Source: DASUBV01 sp035763085 (GTDB taxonomy: Bacteria > Actinomycetota > Actinomycetes > Streptosporangiales > Streptosporangiaceae). Taken from it: DNA of 11,351 bases. The notes below the pieces were generated by a model. It was given only the letters and a program-made list of their open reading frames with translations. It searched no databases and was not told where the DNA came from. Location: NCBI GenBank assembly GCA_035763085.1, contig DASUBV010000060.1, positions 1 to 11,351 of the forward strand. The letters are read 5' to 3'. Position 1 is the first letter of the stretch. Every line of letters begins with the position of its first letter. The translations under genes and the position numbers were made by a program. Of the stretch, positions 6,021 to 11,351 are shown in pieces.

Positions 6021-6520
6021 GACTCGCGCCAGAGCTGGATCAGGTACTGCTCCAGCCCCTCCAGCCGCTTGCGGGCCTGCTGGAACTCATCGCCCAGCGG
6101 GTCGGCGTGCAGCTGGAACAGCTCGTCGTAACGCTGCACGGCGGCGGTCCGGTTCCGGGTGTAGATCCGCGCGCCATAGTCACCGACGCCGCCGGACAGG
6201 CGCACGCTTTCCACCGCGCGGCCGGCCGAGCCCATGTCCACGCTCAGGCTGCCCCGCAGGTACAGGACGCACTTGGCCTCGTCCTCGTACCCGTCGCTGA
6301 ACGGCGGCGGCGCGTCGTCCCACTCCTCGATGGTGAGCTGCACGCCCATGTGCTCCTGGGCGCACGCGATGATGAGCTGTTCACGGCCCGTGCTGATCAG
6401 GGTGCCCGCGGGCAGCACCGGGCTGCCCGGCGCGTCGGGACCGATCGCAGGGTCGTGGACCCGGAACTTCGCGCGCTCCGGGAAGACCGGAATCTCCAGC
6501 CGAAGCAGCCTGCGGCTCAC
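6017..6520 (-). CDS. Hypothetical protein, 167 aa
   Basis: I do not recognise this protein. It has no signal peptide or membrane segment and looks cytoplasmic and acidic. The first ~125 residues look beta-rich, with hydrophobic stretches such as EQLIIACAQEHMGVQLTIEEW and CVLYLRGSLSVDMG, followed by SGGVGDYGARIYTRNR, a pattern seen near the end of small beta-sandwich proteins. The final ~30 residues (from PLGDEFQQARKRLEGL) are a predicted helix ending EQYLIQLWRES. The start GTG 6520 follows GAGGGGGG at good spacing. Codon choice is GC-rich and typical of the window, which supports a real gene over the opposite-strand open frames. It is likely transcribed alone. Confidence 0.7.
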   Translation of the reverse strand: MSRRLLRLEIPVFPERAKFRVHDPAIGPDAPGSPVLPAGTLISTGREQLIIACAQEHMGVQLTIEEWDDAPPPFSDGYEDEAKCVLYLRGSLSVDMGSAGRAVESVRLSGGVGDYGARIYTRNRTAAVQRYDELFQLHADPLGDEFQQARKRLEGLEQYLIQLWRES

Positions 6521-6659
6521 TGGCCCCCCTCGGACAGATACGTTTCCCTGACCTACAGGATGGCCCGTGCGGCGCCTGTTTGGACGCCTAATGGACCATA
6601 AACGCGAGGTGTGACGCAGGGTTGCTGGTCTGTCACGTCCGCGCGGGGCCGATCGAGGT

Positions 6660-6665
6660 TATCCT
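6660..6665 (+). promoter_or_regulatory. -10 element TATCCT placed for a leaderless hydrolase mRNA
   Basis: TATCCT fits the TANNNT -10 pattern and ends 6 bases before ATG 6672, so transcription would begin at or next to the start codon. No well-spaced ribosome site exists (GAGG lies about 14 bases upstream). No good -35 is seen at 17-18 bases. The rest of the 151-bp divergent gap holds imperfect inverted repeats (GGCGCC/GACGCC at 6575-6592 and ATGGACCAT) but no clear second promoter. Confidence 0.45.
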
Positions 6666-6671
6666 CCGACC

Positions 6672-7673
6672 ATGATCGTGCCCGGTGAGATAGTACCTGG
6701 CGTTAACCACCGGTTCGTCGATGCCGGCGGGCTGCGCATGCACATCGCCGAGGCCGGCAGCGGGCCCCTGGTCCTGCTGCTGCACGGCTTCCCGGAGAGC
6801 TGGTACTCCTGGCGGCATCAGCTCACCGCCCTGGCGCAGGCCGGCTTCCGCGCCGTGGCGCCCGATCAGCGCGGCTACTGCCTGACCGGCCCGCCGCCGG
6901 GCCCGGCCGACGCCGGCCAGTACACGATCCTGCACCTGACCGGCGACGTGCTGGCGCTGATGGACGCGCTCGGCGAGCAGCAGGCGTTCGTCGCCGGGCA
7001 TGACTGGGGCGCGCCGGTCGCCTGGCACACCGCGCTGTTCCGGCCCGACCGGGTCCGCGGCGTCATCGGGCTGAGCGTCCCGTACCGGCCGCGCGGCTCA
7101 TCGGTGCCGATCGCGGCCATGCGGGCCGGCATCGGCGACGGCTTCTACATGGTGCACTTCCAGCAGCCGGGCGTGGCCGACGCCGAGCTGGACGCCGACC
7201 GGCCGGCCACCTTCCGCCGGATCCTGTCCAGCGGGTCGGGGGACGGCACCGGCGGGCCCGGGCCGTCCGGGCTGCCGGTCGTGCCGCCGGGCGGCGGGTT
7301 CCTGGACATCTGCCCCGAGCCGCGGCAGCTGCCGGCCTGGCTGACCGAGCGCGACATTGCCAGCTACGCCGCGCAGTATGCCGCCGCGGGCTTCACCGGC
7401 CCGCTGAACTGGTACCGCAACCTGGACCGCAACTGGGAGCTGACCGCGCCCTGGCATCACGCGCAGATCCGCGTCCCGGCGCTGTTCGCGGCCGGCGAGC
7501 AGGACCTGGTGATCCGGTTCCCCGGCGCCCGCGAGGGCCTGGGCCAGCTGGCCCGGGCCGCGCCGCAGCTGCGCGAGCCGGTGCTGCTTCCGGGCTGCGG
7601 GCACTGGACTCAGCAGGAGCGGCCCGCCGAGGTGAACGCGGCGATGATCAGCTTCCTGCGGGACCTGGCGTGA
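6672..7673 (+). CDS. Epoxide hydrolase-type alpha/beta hydrolase
   Basis: This 333-residue cytoplasmic enzyme has the full soluble epoxide hydrolase residue set. HGFPE (38-42) forms the oxyanion hole, GHDWG has the nucleophile D111, GEQD carries the charge-relay acid D278, and GCGHW carries H311. The cap domain offers the two ring-opening tyrosines, Y159 in FYMVHFQQPG and Y248 in LNWYRN. It probably hydrolyses an epoxide to a vicinal diol, and the substrate is unknown. The usual DxRGYGxS after strand 4 reads DQRGYCLTG here. Haloalkane dehalogenase is unlikely because the cap tyrosines are present. ATG 6672 is preferred because a -10 element directly precedes it and the family N-terminus aligns. 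The 3' end overlaps the convergent ParA gene by 26 bp, so the two transcripts are partly complementary. Confidence 0.9.
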   Translation: MIVPGEIVPGVNHRFVDAGGLRMHIAEAGSGPLVLLLHGFPESWYSWRHQLTALAQAGFRAVAPDQRGYCLTGPPPGPADAGQYTILHLTGDVLALMDALGEQQAFVAGHDWGAPVAWHTALFRPDRVRGVIGLSVPYRPRGSSVPIAAMRAGIGDGFYMVHFQQPGVADAELDADRPATFRRILSSGSGDGTGGPGPSGLPVVPPGGGFLDICPEPRQLPAWLTERDIASYAAQYAAAGFTGPLNWYRNLDRNWELTAPWHHAQIRVPALFAAGEQDLVIRFPGAREGLGQLARAAPQLREPVLLPGCGHWTQQERPAEVNAAMISFLRDLA

Positions 7674-8541
7674 CCGGCCCGGCCGGGCTCGCCGCCCCGA
7701 TCCCGCCGGGGCCTTCCGCATCCGGCGCGGCCCCGCCGGCCGGCCCGGCCGGGCTCGCCGGCCAGGGCTGGCCTGGCGCCGCTGCGCCCGGCAGCTTCAG
7801 GCCGGCCCGCTCCCGCGCCTCGCGCCACAGCTCGCCGTAGCGCCGGGCGGCCGCGCTGCGCGGCGAGAACGCGGTCACCGGCGCCCGCTCGACCGACATC
7901 TTCTCGATCAGCGACAGCGCCGGGATGACCGTGGCGGCGAACTCGCCCCGCTGCGCGGGCAGCGTCTCGGCGATCTGGCGGTGCAGCTTCTTGCGCCGGT
8001 CGATCATCGAGAAGAACGCCAGCACCCGCGGCCGGTGCTCGTCGAAACCGCCGATGAACTCGGTGAGCTGGTCCAGCGTGCGCACCGACAGTGTGGTCGG
8101 GATCAGCGGCACCAGCAGCACGTCGGCGGCGTGCAGCACGCTCTCCGACAGCAGCGAGATGCTCGGCGGGCAGTCCAGGATGACCACGTCGTACTCCGAC
8201 CGCAGCGGGGCCAGCAGGCTGGCCAGCCGTCGTGATGGCTTCTTGGCGCCGTCCAGGACCAGGTCCAGGTGGCGGTAGGTGAAGTCGGCCGGCAGCAGGT
8301 CCAGTCCGTCGAAGTCGGTGCCCTTGATCGCGTCGTCGACCGGCCGCCTGCCGCGGATCAGCGCCTTGCCGCCGCCCTTGACCCGCGGCCGGATCCGGAA
8401 CAGGAAGCTGGCCGCGGCCTGCGGGTCCAGGTCCCACAGCAGCACCCGGTAGCCGTCCCGCGCGGCGAGGTAGCCCAGGTTGACGGCGGTGGCGGTCTTG
8501 CCGACGCCGCCCTTGATGTTGTACGTCGCGAAGATCTTCAT
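7648..8541 (-). CDS. ParA/MinD-family ATPase of a CHAD operon
   Basis: This 297-residue deviant-Walker P-loop ATPase has YNIKGGVGKTATAVNL with the signature Lys K10 and P-loop K15-T16. WDLDPQ (36-41) is the A' motif and VVILDCPPSISLL holds Walker B D123. ParA proteins dimerise on ATP, bind nucleoid DNA and move plasmids, chromosomes or protein cargo. No ParB gene or parS-like site is visible here. Instead the gene starts inside the stop of the CHAD gene (ATGA, 8538-8541), implying translational coupling and a shared job. Residues from about 250 form a Pro/Ala/Gly tail holding a short internal repeat (ASPAGPA and ASPAGPV), so the fold ends near 248. The upstream ribosome site is only G-rich and weak, as expected for a coupled start. 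Confidence 0.92.
   Translation of the reverse strand: MKIFATYNIKGGVGKTATAVNLGYLAARDGYRVLLWDLDPQAAASFLFRIRPRVKGGGKALIRGRRPVDDAIKGTDFDGLDLLPADFTYRHLDLVLDGAKKPSRRLASLLAPLRSEYDVVILDCPPSISLLSESVLHAADVLLVPLIPTTLSVRTLDQLTEFIGGFDEHRPRVLAFFSMIDRRKKLHRQIAETLPAQRGEFAATVIPALSLIEKMSVERAPVTAFSPRSAAARRYGELWREARERAGLKLPGAAAPGQPWPASPAGPAGGAAPDAEGPGGIGAASPAGPVTPGPAGS
7674..7760. repeat. 21-bp direct repeat in the ParA tail
   Basis: The same 21 bases occur at 7674-7694 and 7740-7760, spaced by 66 bp (22 codons), so the repeat is in frame within the ParA gene. It encodes the ASPAGP repeats of the Pro/Ala/Gly tail. The left copy begins directly after the hydrolase stop codon. It could arise by slippage in GC-rich DNA. 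Confidence 0.7.
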
Positions 8542-10067
8542 CCGCCCGCCACCCGGGTCAGCGCCGTGATCCTGGCCTGGCCGGCCGGGCTGGCGAACTC
8601 GGCGAACAGCCCGCCGAACTCGGCTCGCGCCCGATGCTGGCGGCGGGCCAGCCCGGCGGCGATCTCGCCCATCGCCAGCAGCGTCTGCGCCGGGGCCAGC
8701 CGCTCGTCCATCATCTGGGCCGCGAACGCGCGGAGCTCGGCCCGCTGCACGTCGGTGTCCTGGAACTCGCCCAGGCAGTCCTGCAGGCGCTTGAGCTCCT
8801 TGACCGCGCGCCAGTGCGCGCCGGGCGGGTGCAGCGAGGCGAAGATCTCCAGCAGGTAGCGCAGCTCCTTGCAGCGCTTGCGCAGGTCATGCAGGCTCAG
8901 CGCGGGGGAGGCGGGGGTAATCGCGGCCCCGCTGGCCAGCACCTTCTCGTGCACCGCGGCGATGCTGGCGGCGGCCAGCGCCGCGGCGGCCGGCTTGCGC
9001 CGCGCCGGGACCGCGGCCTGCTCCAGCACCGCCCGCCAGTCCTGGCGCAGCCCGGCGAACCGCGCCGAGCGCAGCCCGCGGACCAGCTCGCGGCGGGCGC
9101 CGGCCCGGCGCCGCCGCAGGTGGTCGGCGAACGGGCCCAGGTCGGCCGGGTCGGCACCGATCAGGCTCGCGGTCATCGCGGGCAGGCTCAGCAGGTATAC
9201 GTCCAGGTCGCGGGTGGGGGTGGTCAGGTCGCCCAGCCACCTGAACTCGCCCTGGAACCGGGTGCGGGCGCCGCGCGGCAGCACGTGCCCGGCCAGCTTG
9301 AGGGCGGTCCGGGTGCGCCGCACCGCGACCCGCAGGTCATGCAGGAACTCGGTGTCGGTGTCGGCGATGGTCCCGGCGAGGTTGGCCTCCAGCGTGCCCA
9401 GCAGCGCCGCGAACACCGACGCCATGGCCGGCGCCGCGGGCATCTTCGGGTCCAGCGCGAGGTCGATGCGCCCGGAGTAGTCGCCCGGCCGCCGTCCCGC
9501 CGCGCCCAGGGCCGCCTCCAGGGCGGGCAGGCCGGAGACGGCGCCGTCCGCCGGGGCGCTTAGCAGGCCGGCCAGCCGGGCGGCCGGGGCCTGGTAGCCG
9601 CGCACGGCCGTCACCGTCAGCCGGGCCGGCAGCTGTACCCGGGCCGGGTAGGTCACCGACATCTGGTCGGCGGTGATCCGGGCGATGGTCTTGGCGTCGG
9701 TGTTGAGGGCCCGCTGCTGCCGCCGGGCACTGGTGGCCCGGGCCACCGGCAGCAGGGCGCGGACCCCGATCACCGGGGCCAGGTGCTCGGCCAGCGGCCC
9801 GGCCGGCAGCGCGTCCAGCTGGCCAGGCCAGCGCGGCGCCGGCCCGCCCAGCTGCTCGATCGCGGTCAGGGCGCCGTCCCGGCCGGTCAGCCGGAGCTCG
9901 GCGATACCGCGCCCGGTGACCTGCTCGAGGGTGAGGCCGGCCCGGTACAGGCGCCAGTCGAAGGTGTCCAGCCAGGTTCGCCGCAGGGCGGGGAGCCGGA
10001 CGCCGGCGACGAGGGAGAACCCGCTGCCCGGCAGCTCGGTGACATCATCGAGCGACGTGTCGGCCAA
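8538..10067 (-). CDS. CYTH-like plus CHAD domain protein
   Basis: This is a 509-residue protein. Residues ~15-205 resemble a CYTH (triphosphate tunnel) domain: TWLDTFDWRLYRAGLTLE matches the conserved YFDT-L-x-x-G region. The N-terminal ExExK of catalytic CYTH enzymes is missing, so enzymatic activity is doubtful. Residues ~210-500 are a CHAD helical bundle with its two conserved basic helices, FLHDLRVAVRRTRTALKL (H243, R246, R250, R251) and LHDLRKRCKELRYLLEIF (H393, R396, K397, R398, K400). CHAD domains bind inorganic polyphosphate and localise to its granules. The start is TTG 10067: an in-frame TGA lies 9 bases upstream and GAGGT sits at ideal spacing. Coupling to the downstream ParA gene suggests the two proteins cooperate, perhaps on polyphosphate granules. 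Confidence 0.92.
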   Translation of the reverse strand: MADTSLDDVTELPGSGFSLVAGVRLPALRRTWLDTFDWRLYRAGLTLEQVTGRGIAELRLTGRDGALTAIEQLGGPAPRWPGQLDALPAGPLAEHLAPVIGVRALLPVARATSARRQQRALNTDAKTIARITADQMSVTYPARVQLPARLTVTAVRGYQAPAARLAGLLSAPADGAVSGLPALEAALGAAGRRPGDYSGRIDLALDPKMPAAPAMASVFAALLGTLEANLAGTIADTDTEFLHDLRVAVRRTRTALKLAGHVLPRGARTRFQGEFRWLGDLTTPTRDLDVYLLSLPAMTASLIGADPADLGPFADHLRRRRAGARRELVRGLRSARFAGLRQDWRAVLEQAAVPARRKPAAAALAAASIAAVHEKVLASGAAITPASPALSLHDLRKRCKELRYLLEIFASLHPPGAHWRAVKELKRLQDCLGEFQDTDVQRAELRAFAAQMMDERLAPAQTLLAMGEIAAGLARRQHRARAEFGGLFAEFASPAGQARITALTRVAGG

Positions 10068-10073
10068 CGCACG

Positions 10074-10078
10074 ACCTC
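10074..10078 (-). promoter_or_regulatory. Ribosome binding site fixing the TTG start of the CHAD gene
   Basis: GAGGT on the minus strand lies 6 bases before TTG 10067. The codons just upstream in this frame read TGA GGT CGT GCG, so no earlier start is possible. This makes the rare TTG start the best choice. Confidence 0.75.
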
Positions 10079-10143
10079 ACAGCCACCGCCGGCCGCGCAC
10101 CGTCATGCTGCCTGCATGAAGTCGGGGCACGACCACGGCAGAT

Positions 10144-10176
10144 GTCCGAAATTTTAGCAGCGGCTAGGCTGCCGCC
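10144..10176. promoter_or_regulatory. Divergent promoter region, CHAD-ParA operon / unknown gene
   Basis: The short AT-rich stretch here holds two back-to-back -10-like hexamers. TAAAAT on the minus strand (10156-10151) would start the CHAD-ParA operon near 10144, with a leader of about 75 bases. TAGGCT on the plus strand (10165-10170) would start the unknown rightward gene near 10177. Neither has a convincing -35. Confidence 0.45.
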
Positions 10177-10213
10177 AGCGGCGCTCATACCCCCGGCCGC
10201 GCGGGAGGAACTC

Positions 10214-10756
10214 ATGCTCCAGTTGTTCGCCTTCAGCCGGATCGGCGTCGTGCTCAGCGACCTGTACTTCATCGATCCCGAGCCCGGCCCCGGCCAGGAG
10301 GGCGCCGAGCGGGGCGTGCGCCTGGAGGTCCGGATGATGGGCCGGGGCGAGCTGGCGGGGTCGATCTACTCGGCCCGGCCCATCGAGGTAGGCGCCCCGG
10401 TCTGGCGGGCCGACCTGCTGGAGGCCGCGGACGGCCCGGCCGGCAGCCTGAACCGGGCCCACCACCACCCGGCCATGCACGGCTGGGAGCCCGGCCGCCG
10501 GGTCTTTGACCCGGCACTGTCGGCCGACCCGGTGCGCTGGGTCGGGGAGCAGCTCGGCGACCTGGAGGGGCTGCTGGAGCGGGCCGGCGTGCAGCCCGAC
10601 GACACGCTGGCCGCCGACGCCCGGCAGCTGCGCGCGGCGGTGCCCGGCATCCGCCGGGCGCTGCGCGGCCTGCTGGACGGGGTACGGGCCGGGGAGCTGG
10701 CGACAGCCCCCGACGGCAGTGCCGGGCTGGCCAGCGCGCGAGTCAGCTGGCTCTAG
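10214..10756 (+). CDS. Conserved-looking hypothetical protein, 180 aa
   Basis: I cannot name a function. ATG 10214 is chosen over ATG 10142 because GGGAGG (10203-10208) precedes it at ideal spacing, while 10142 has no ribosome site and lies upstream of the probable -10 at 10165. From 10214 the protein begins MLQLFAFSRIGVVLSDLYFI. It continues with an acidic loop (PEPGPGQEGAERG), a beta-like segment (VRLEVRMMGRGELAGSIYSA), a histidine cluster RAHHHPAMHGWEPG (81-94), a helical segment DPVRWVGEQLGDLEGLLERAG and an Ala/Arg-rich helical C-terminus. The His cluster with nearby acidic residues could bind metal, but this is a guess. I recall similar unnamed actinobacterial proteins with the same N-terminal motif. 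There is no signal peptide or membrane segment. Confidence 0.75.
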   Translation: MLQLFAFSRIGVVLSDLYFIDPEPGPGQEGAERGVRLEVRMMGRGELAGSIYSARPIEVGAPVWRADLLEAADGPAGSLNRAHHHPAMHGWEPGRRVFDPALSADPVRWVGEQLGDLEGLLERAGVQPDDTLAADARQLRAAVPGIRRALRGLLDGVRAGELATAPDGSAGLASARVSWL

Positions 10757-10806
10757 CCGCCGCGAGGCACCTCAGCCCCGGACCATCGGCCCGCCCGCTC
10801 CGGGCA

Positions 10807-10862
10807 GCCGGCACTCTGACCGGCCGCCAGCTGGCTGATAACAGCAAGAGGCCTGGCAGGCC
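10807..10862. terminator. Short hairpins between convergent genes
   Basis: GCCGG/CCGGC (10807-10824, 8-base loop), the palindrome GCCAGCTGGC, and GGCCT-GGC-AGGCC (10850-10862) all lie in the 154-bp gap between the rightward unknown gene and the leftward isomerase-family gene. The stems are only 5 bp and lack U-tracts, so this is a modest candidate for bidirectional termination. Nothing else is evident in the gap. Confidence 0.3.
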
Positions 10863-10910
10863 GCCGGGCTGACGTGCGCAAAACCCATCGGCCAAGGGCA
10901 GGCGGGCAGG

Positions 10911-11351
10911 CTAGAAGATCGTCTCGGCCAGCCACTGCGCCAGCAGCGCCTGGTCACCCGACACAGTGACCGGGTCCGGCCCGGCCGTCGCATCGGCCAC
11001 GCTGACCCGGCGGGTCAGCAGGAGCAGCAGCCCGGCCGCCGGCCCGGACAGCGCCAGGTCAGCGGCGTCGGCTGCCCGCTCGTCCGCGCCTGACCCGCGC
11101 TCCGCGGTCACCCCGCCGGGCTGGTGGCTGACCCGCCACTGCGCCGCCCCGTCCAGCCCGGCGTCCGTGGCGCTCACCTGCAGGACCTTGCCCGGCGGCA
11201 GGCCCGCGGCGCGGGGGTCGGGCCGGCCCATGATCGGCCCGCTGACCTCGGTGAGCCACTCGTCGATGGCGTCGGCCGCGACCTCAGCCGGCAGATCCGG
11301 CGGCTGCCCCGCGGCCAGCTGGGCGTCGGCCGCGTGCACCAGGGTCTCGTG
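10911..11351 (-). CDS. Maleylpyruvate isomerase family mycothiol-dependent protein (5' part missing)
   Basis: The 3' 147 codons are present and the gene runs off the right edge. The first visible residues, HETLVHAADAQLA, match the end of the DinB-like metal-binding domain: in C. glutamicum maleylpyruvate isomerase the Zn2+ ligands include a Glu and a His four residues later, as here. The following EVAADAIDEWL and the C-terminal LLLLLTRRVSVADA, VTVSGDQALLAQWLAETIF resemble the MDMPI C-terminal domain. Members use mycothiol as a cofactor or thiol acceptor, and most are uncharacterised, so the true substrate is unknown. GTG 11339 is in frame but interrupts the HExxxH motif, so it is not the start. 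Confidence 0.85.
   Translation of the reverse strand, partial: HETLVHAADAQLAAGQPPDLPAEVAADAIDEWLTEVSGPIMGRPDPRAAGLPPGKVLQVSATDAGLDGAAQWRVSHQPGGVTAERGSGADERAADAADLALSGPAAGLLLLLTRRVSVADATAGPDPVTVSGDQALLAQWLAETIF

Noticed and set aside
6610..6636. GTGAC...GTCAC half-sites as a CRP-type operator before the hydrolase
   Set aside because: The arms are only five bases, the spacing is too long for a CRP/FNR site, and flanking bases do not match.
7648..8541. ParA as part of a plasmid or chromosome parAB locus
   Set aside because: No ParB gene or parS-like palindrome is seen. The coupled partner is a CHAD protein, and the neighbours look like ordinary chromosomal genes.
8634..9563. Plus-strand open frame (309 codons) opposite the CHAD gene
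   Set aside because: It is a Gly/Gln/Arg-rich shadow. The CHAD helices with conserved His/Arg/Lys are clear on the minus strand.

Overview
The window is about 11.4 kb of very GC-rich DNA with dense genes and GTG and TTG starts, typical of a filamentous or related actinomycete. Family content agrees: an Rv2578c-type radical SAM protein, a DUF3040 protein, a mycothiol-dependent maleylpyruvate isomerase-like protein, a CHAD protein paired with a ParA ATPase, and isochorismate synthase (often a menaquinone gene). I place it only as Actinomycetota, perhaps a Streptosporangiales- or Frankia-like lineage. No rRNA, tRNA, CRISPR array, insertion sequence or phage gene is visible. No gene-free stretch exceeds 300 bases.

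Layout, left to right. 1-197: AT-rich edge with a perfect inverted repeat, then a strong hairpin ending the leftward isochorismate synthase gene (198-1508). 1626-4113: three rightward genes, for a cysteine dioxygenase-like enzyme, a CorA Mg2+/Co2+ channel and a single-domain rhodanese. The dioxygenase and rhodanese fit a shared sulfur-catabolism role, with corA inserted between them. 4114-4281: hairpins between convergent genes. 4282-5331: leftward radical SAM gene of the spore-photoproduct-lyase-like Rv2578c family. 5522-5860: divergent DUF3040 membrane protein gene. 5861-6016: short repeat-rich spacer. 6017-6520: leftward gene of unknown function. 6672-7673: rightward epoxide hydrolase-type alpha/beta hydrolase. 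7648-10067: leftward two-gene operon encoding a CYTH-like/CHAD protein and a ParA ATPase, coupled by an ATGA overlap. 10214-10756: rightward unknown conserved-looking protein. 10911-11351: leftward maleylpyruvate isomerase-family gene, cut by the window edge.

Two places look most worth following. First, the radical SAM gene appears to be driven by a near-consensus promoter (TTGATC, 17-bp spacer, TAGGGT). A 10/12 match to the actinobacterial LexA box overlaps its -35 element. The predicted transcription start falls on the GTG start codon, so the mRNA would be leaderless. The protein ends in QLSLL, which resembles the motif that docks proteins on the bacterial DNA sliding clamp. Together these suggest a damage-inducible, replisome-linked repair enzyme. 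Second, the CHAD-ParA operon joins a polyphosphate-granule targeting domain, fused to a degenerate CYTH module, with a ParA/MinD-type positioning ATPase. This suggests a system that positions or segregates polyphosphate granules. Both ideas are inferences from sequence and family knowledge and were not tested here.
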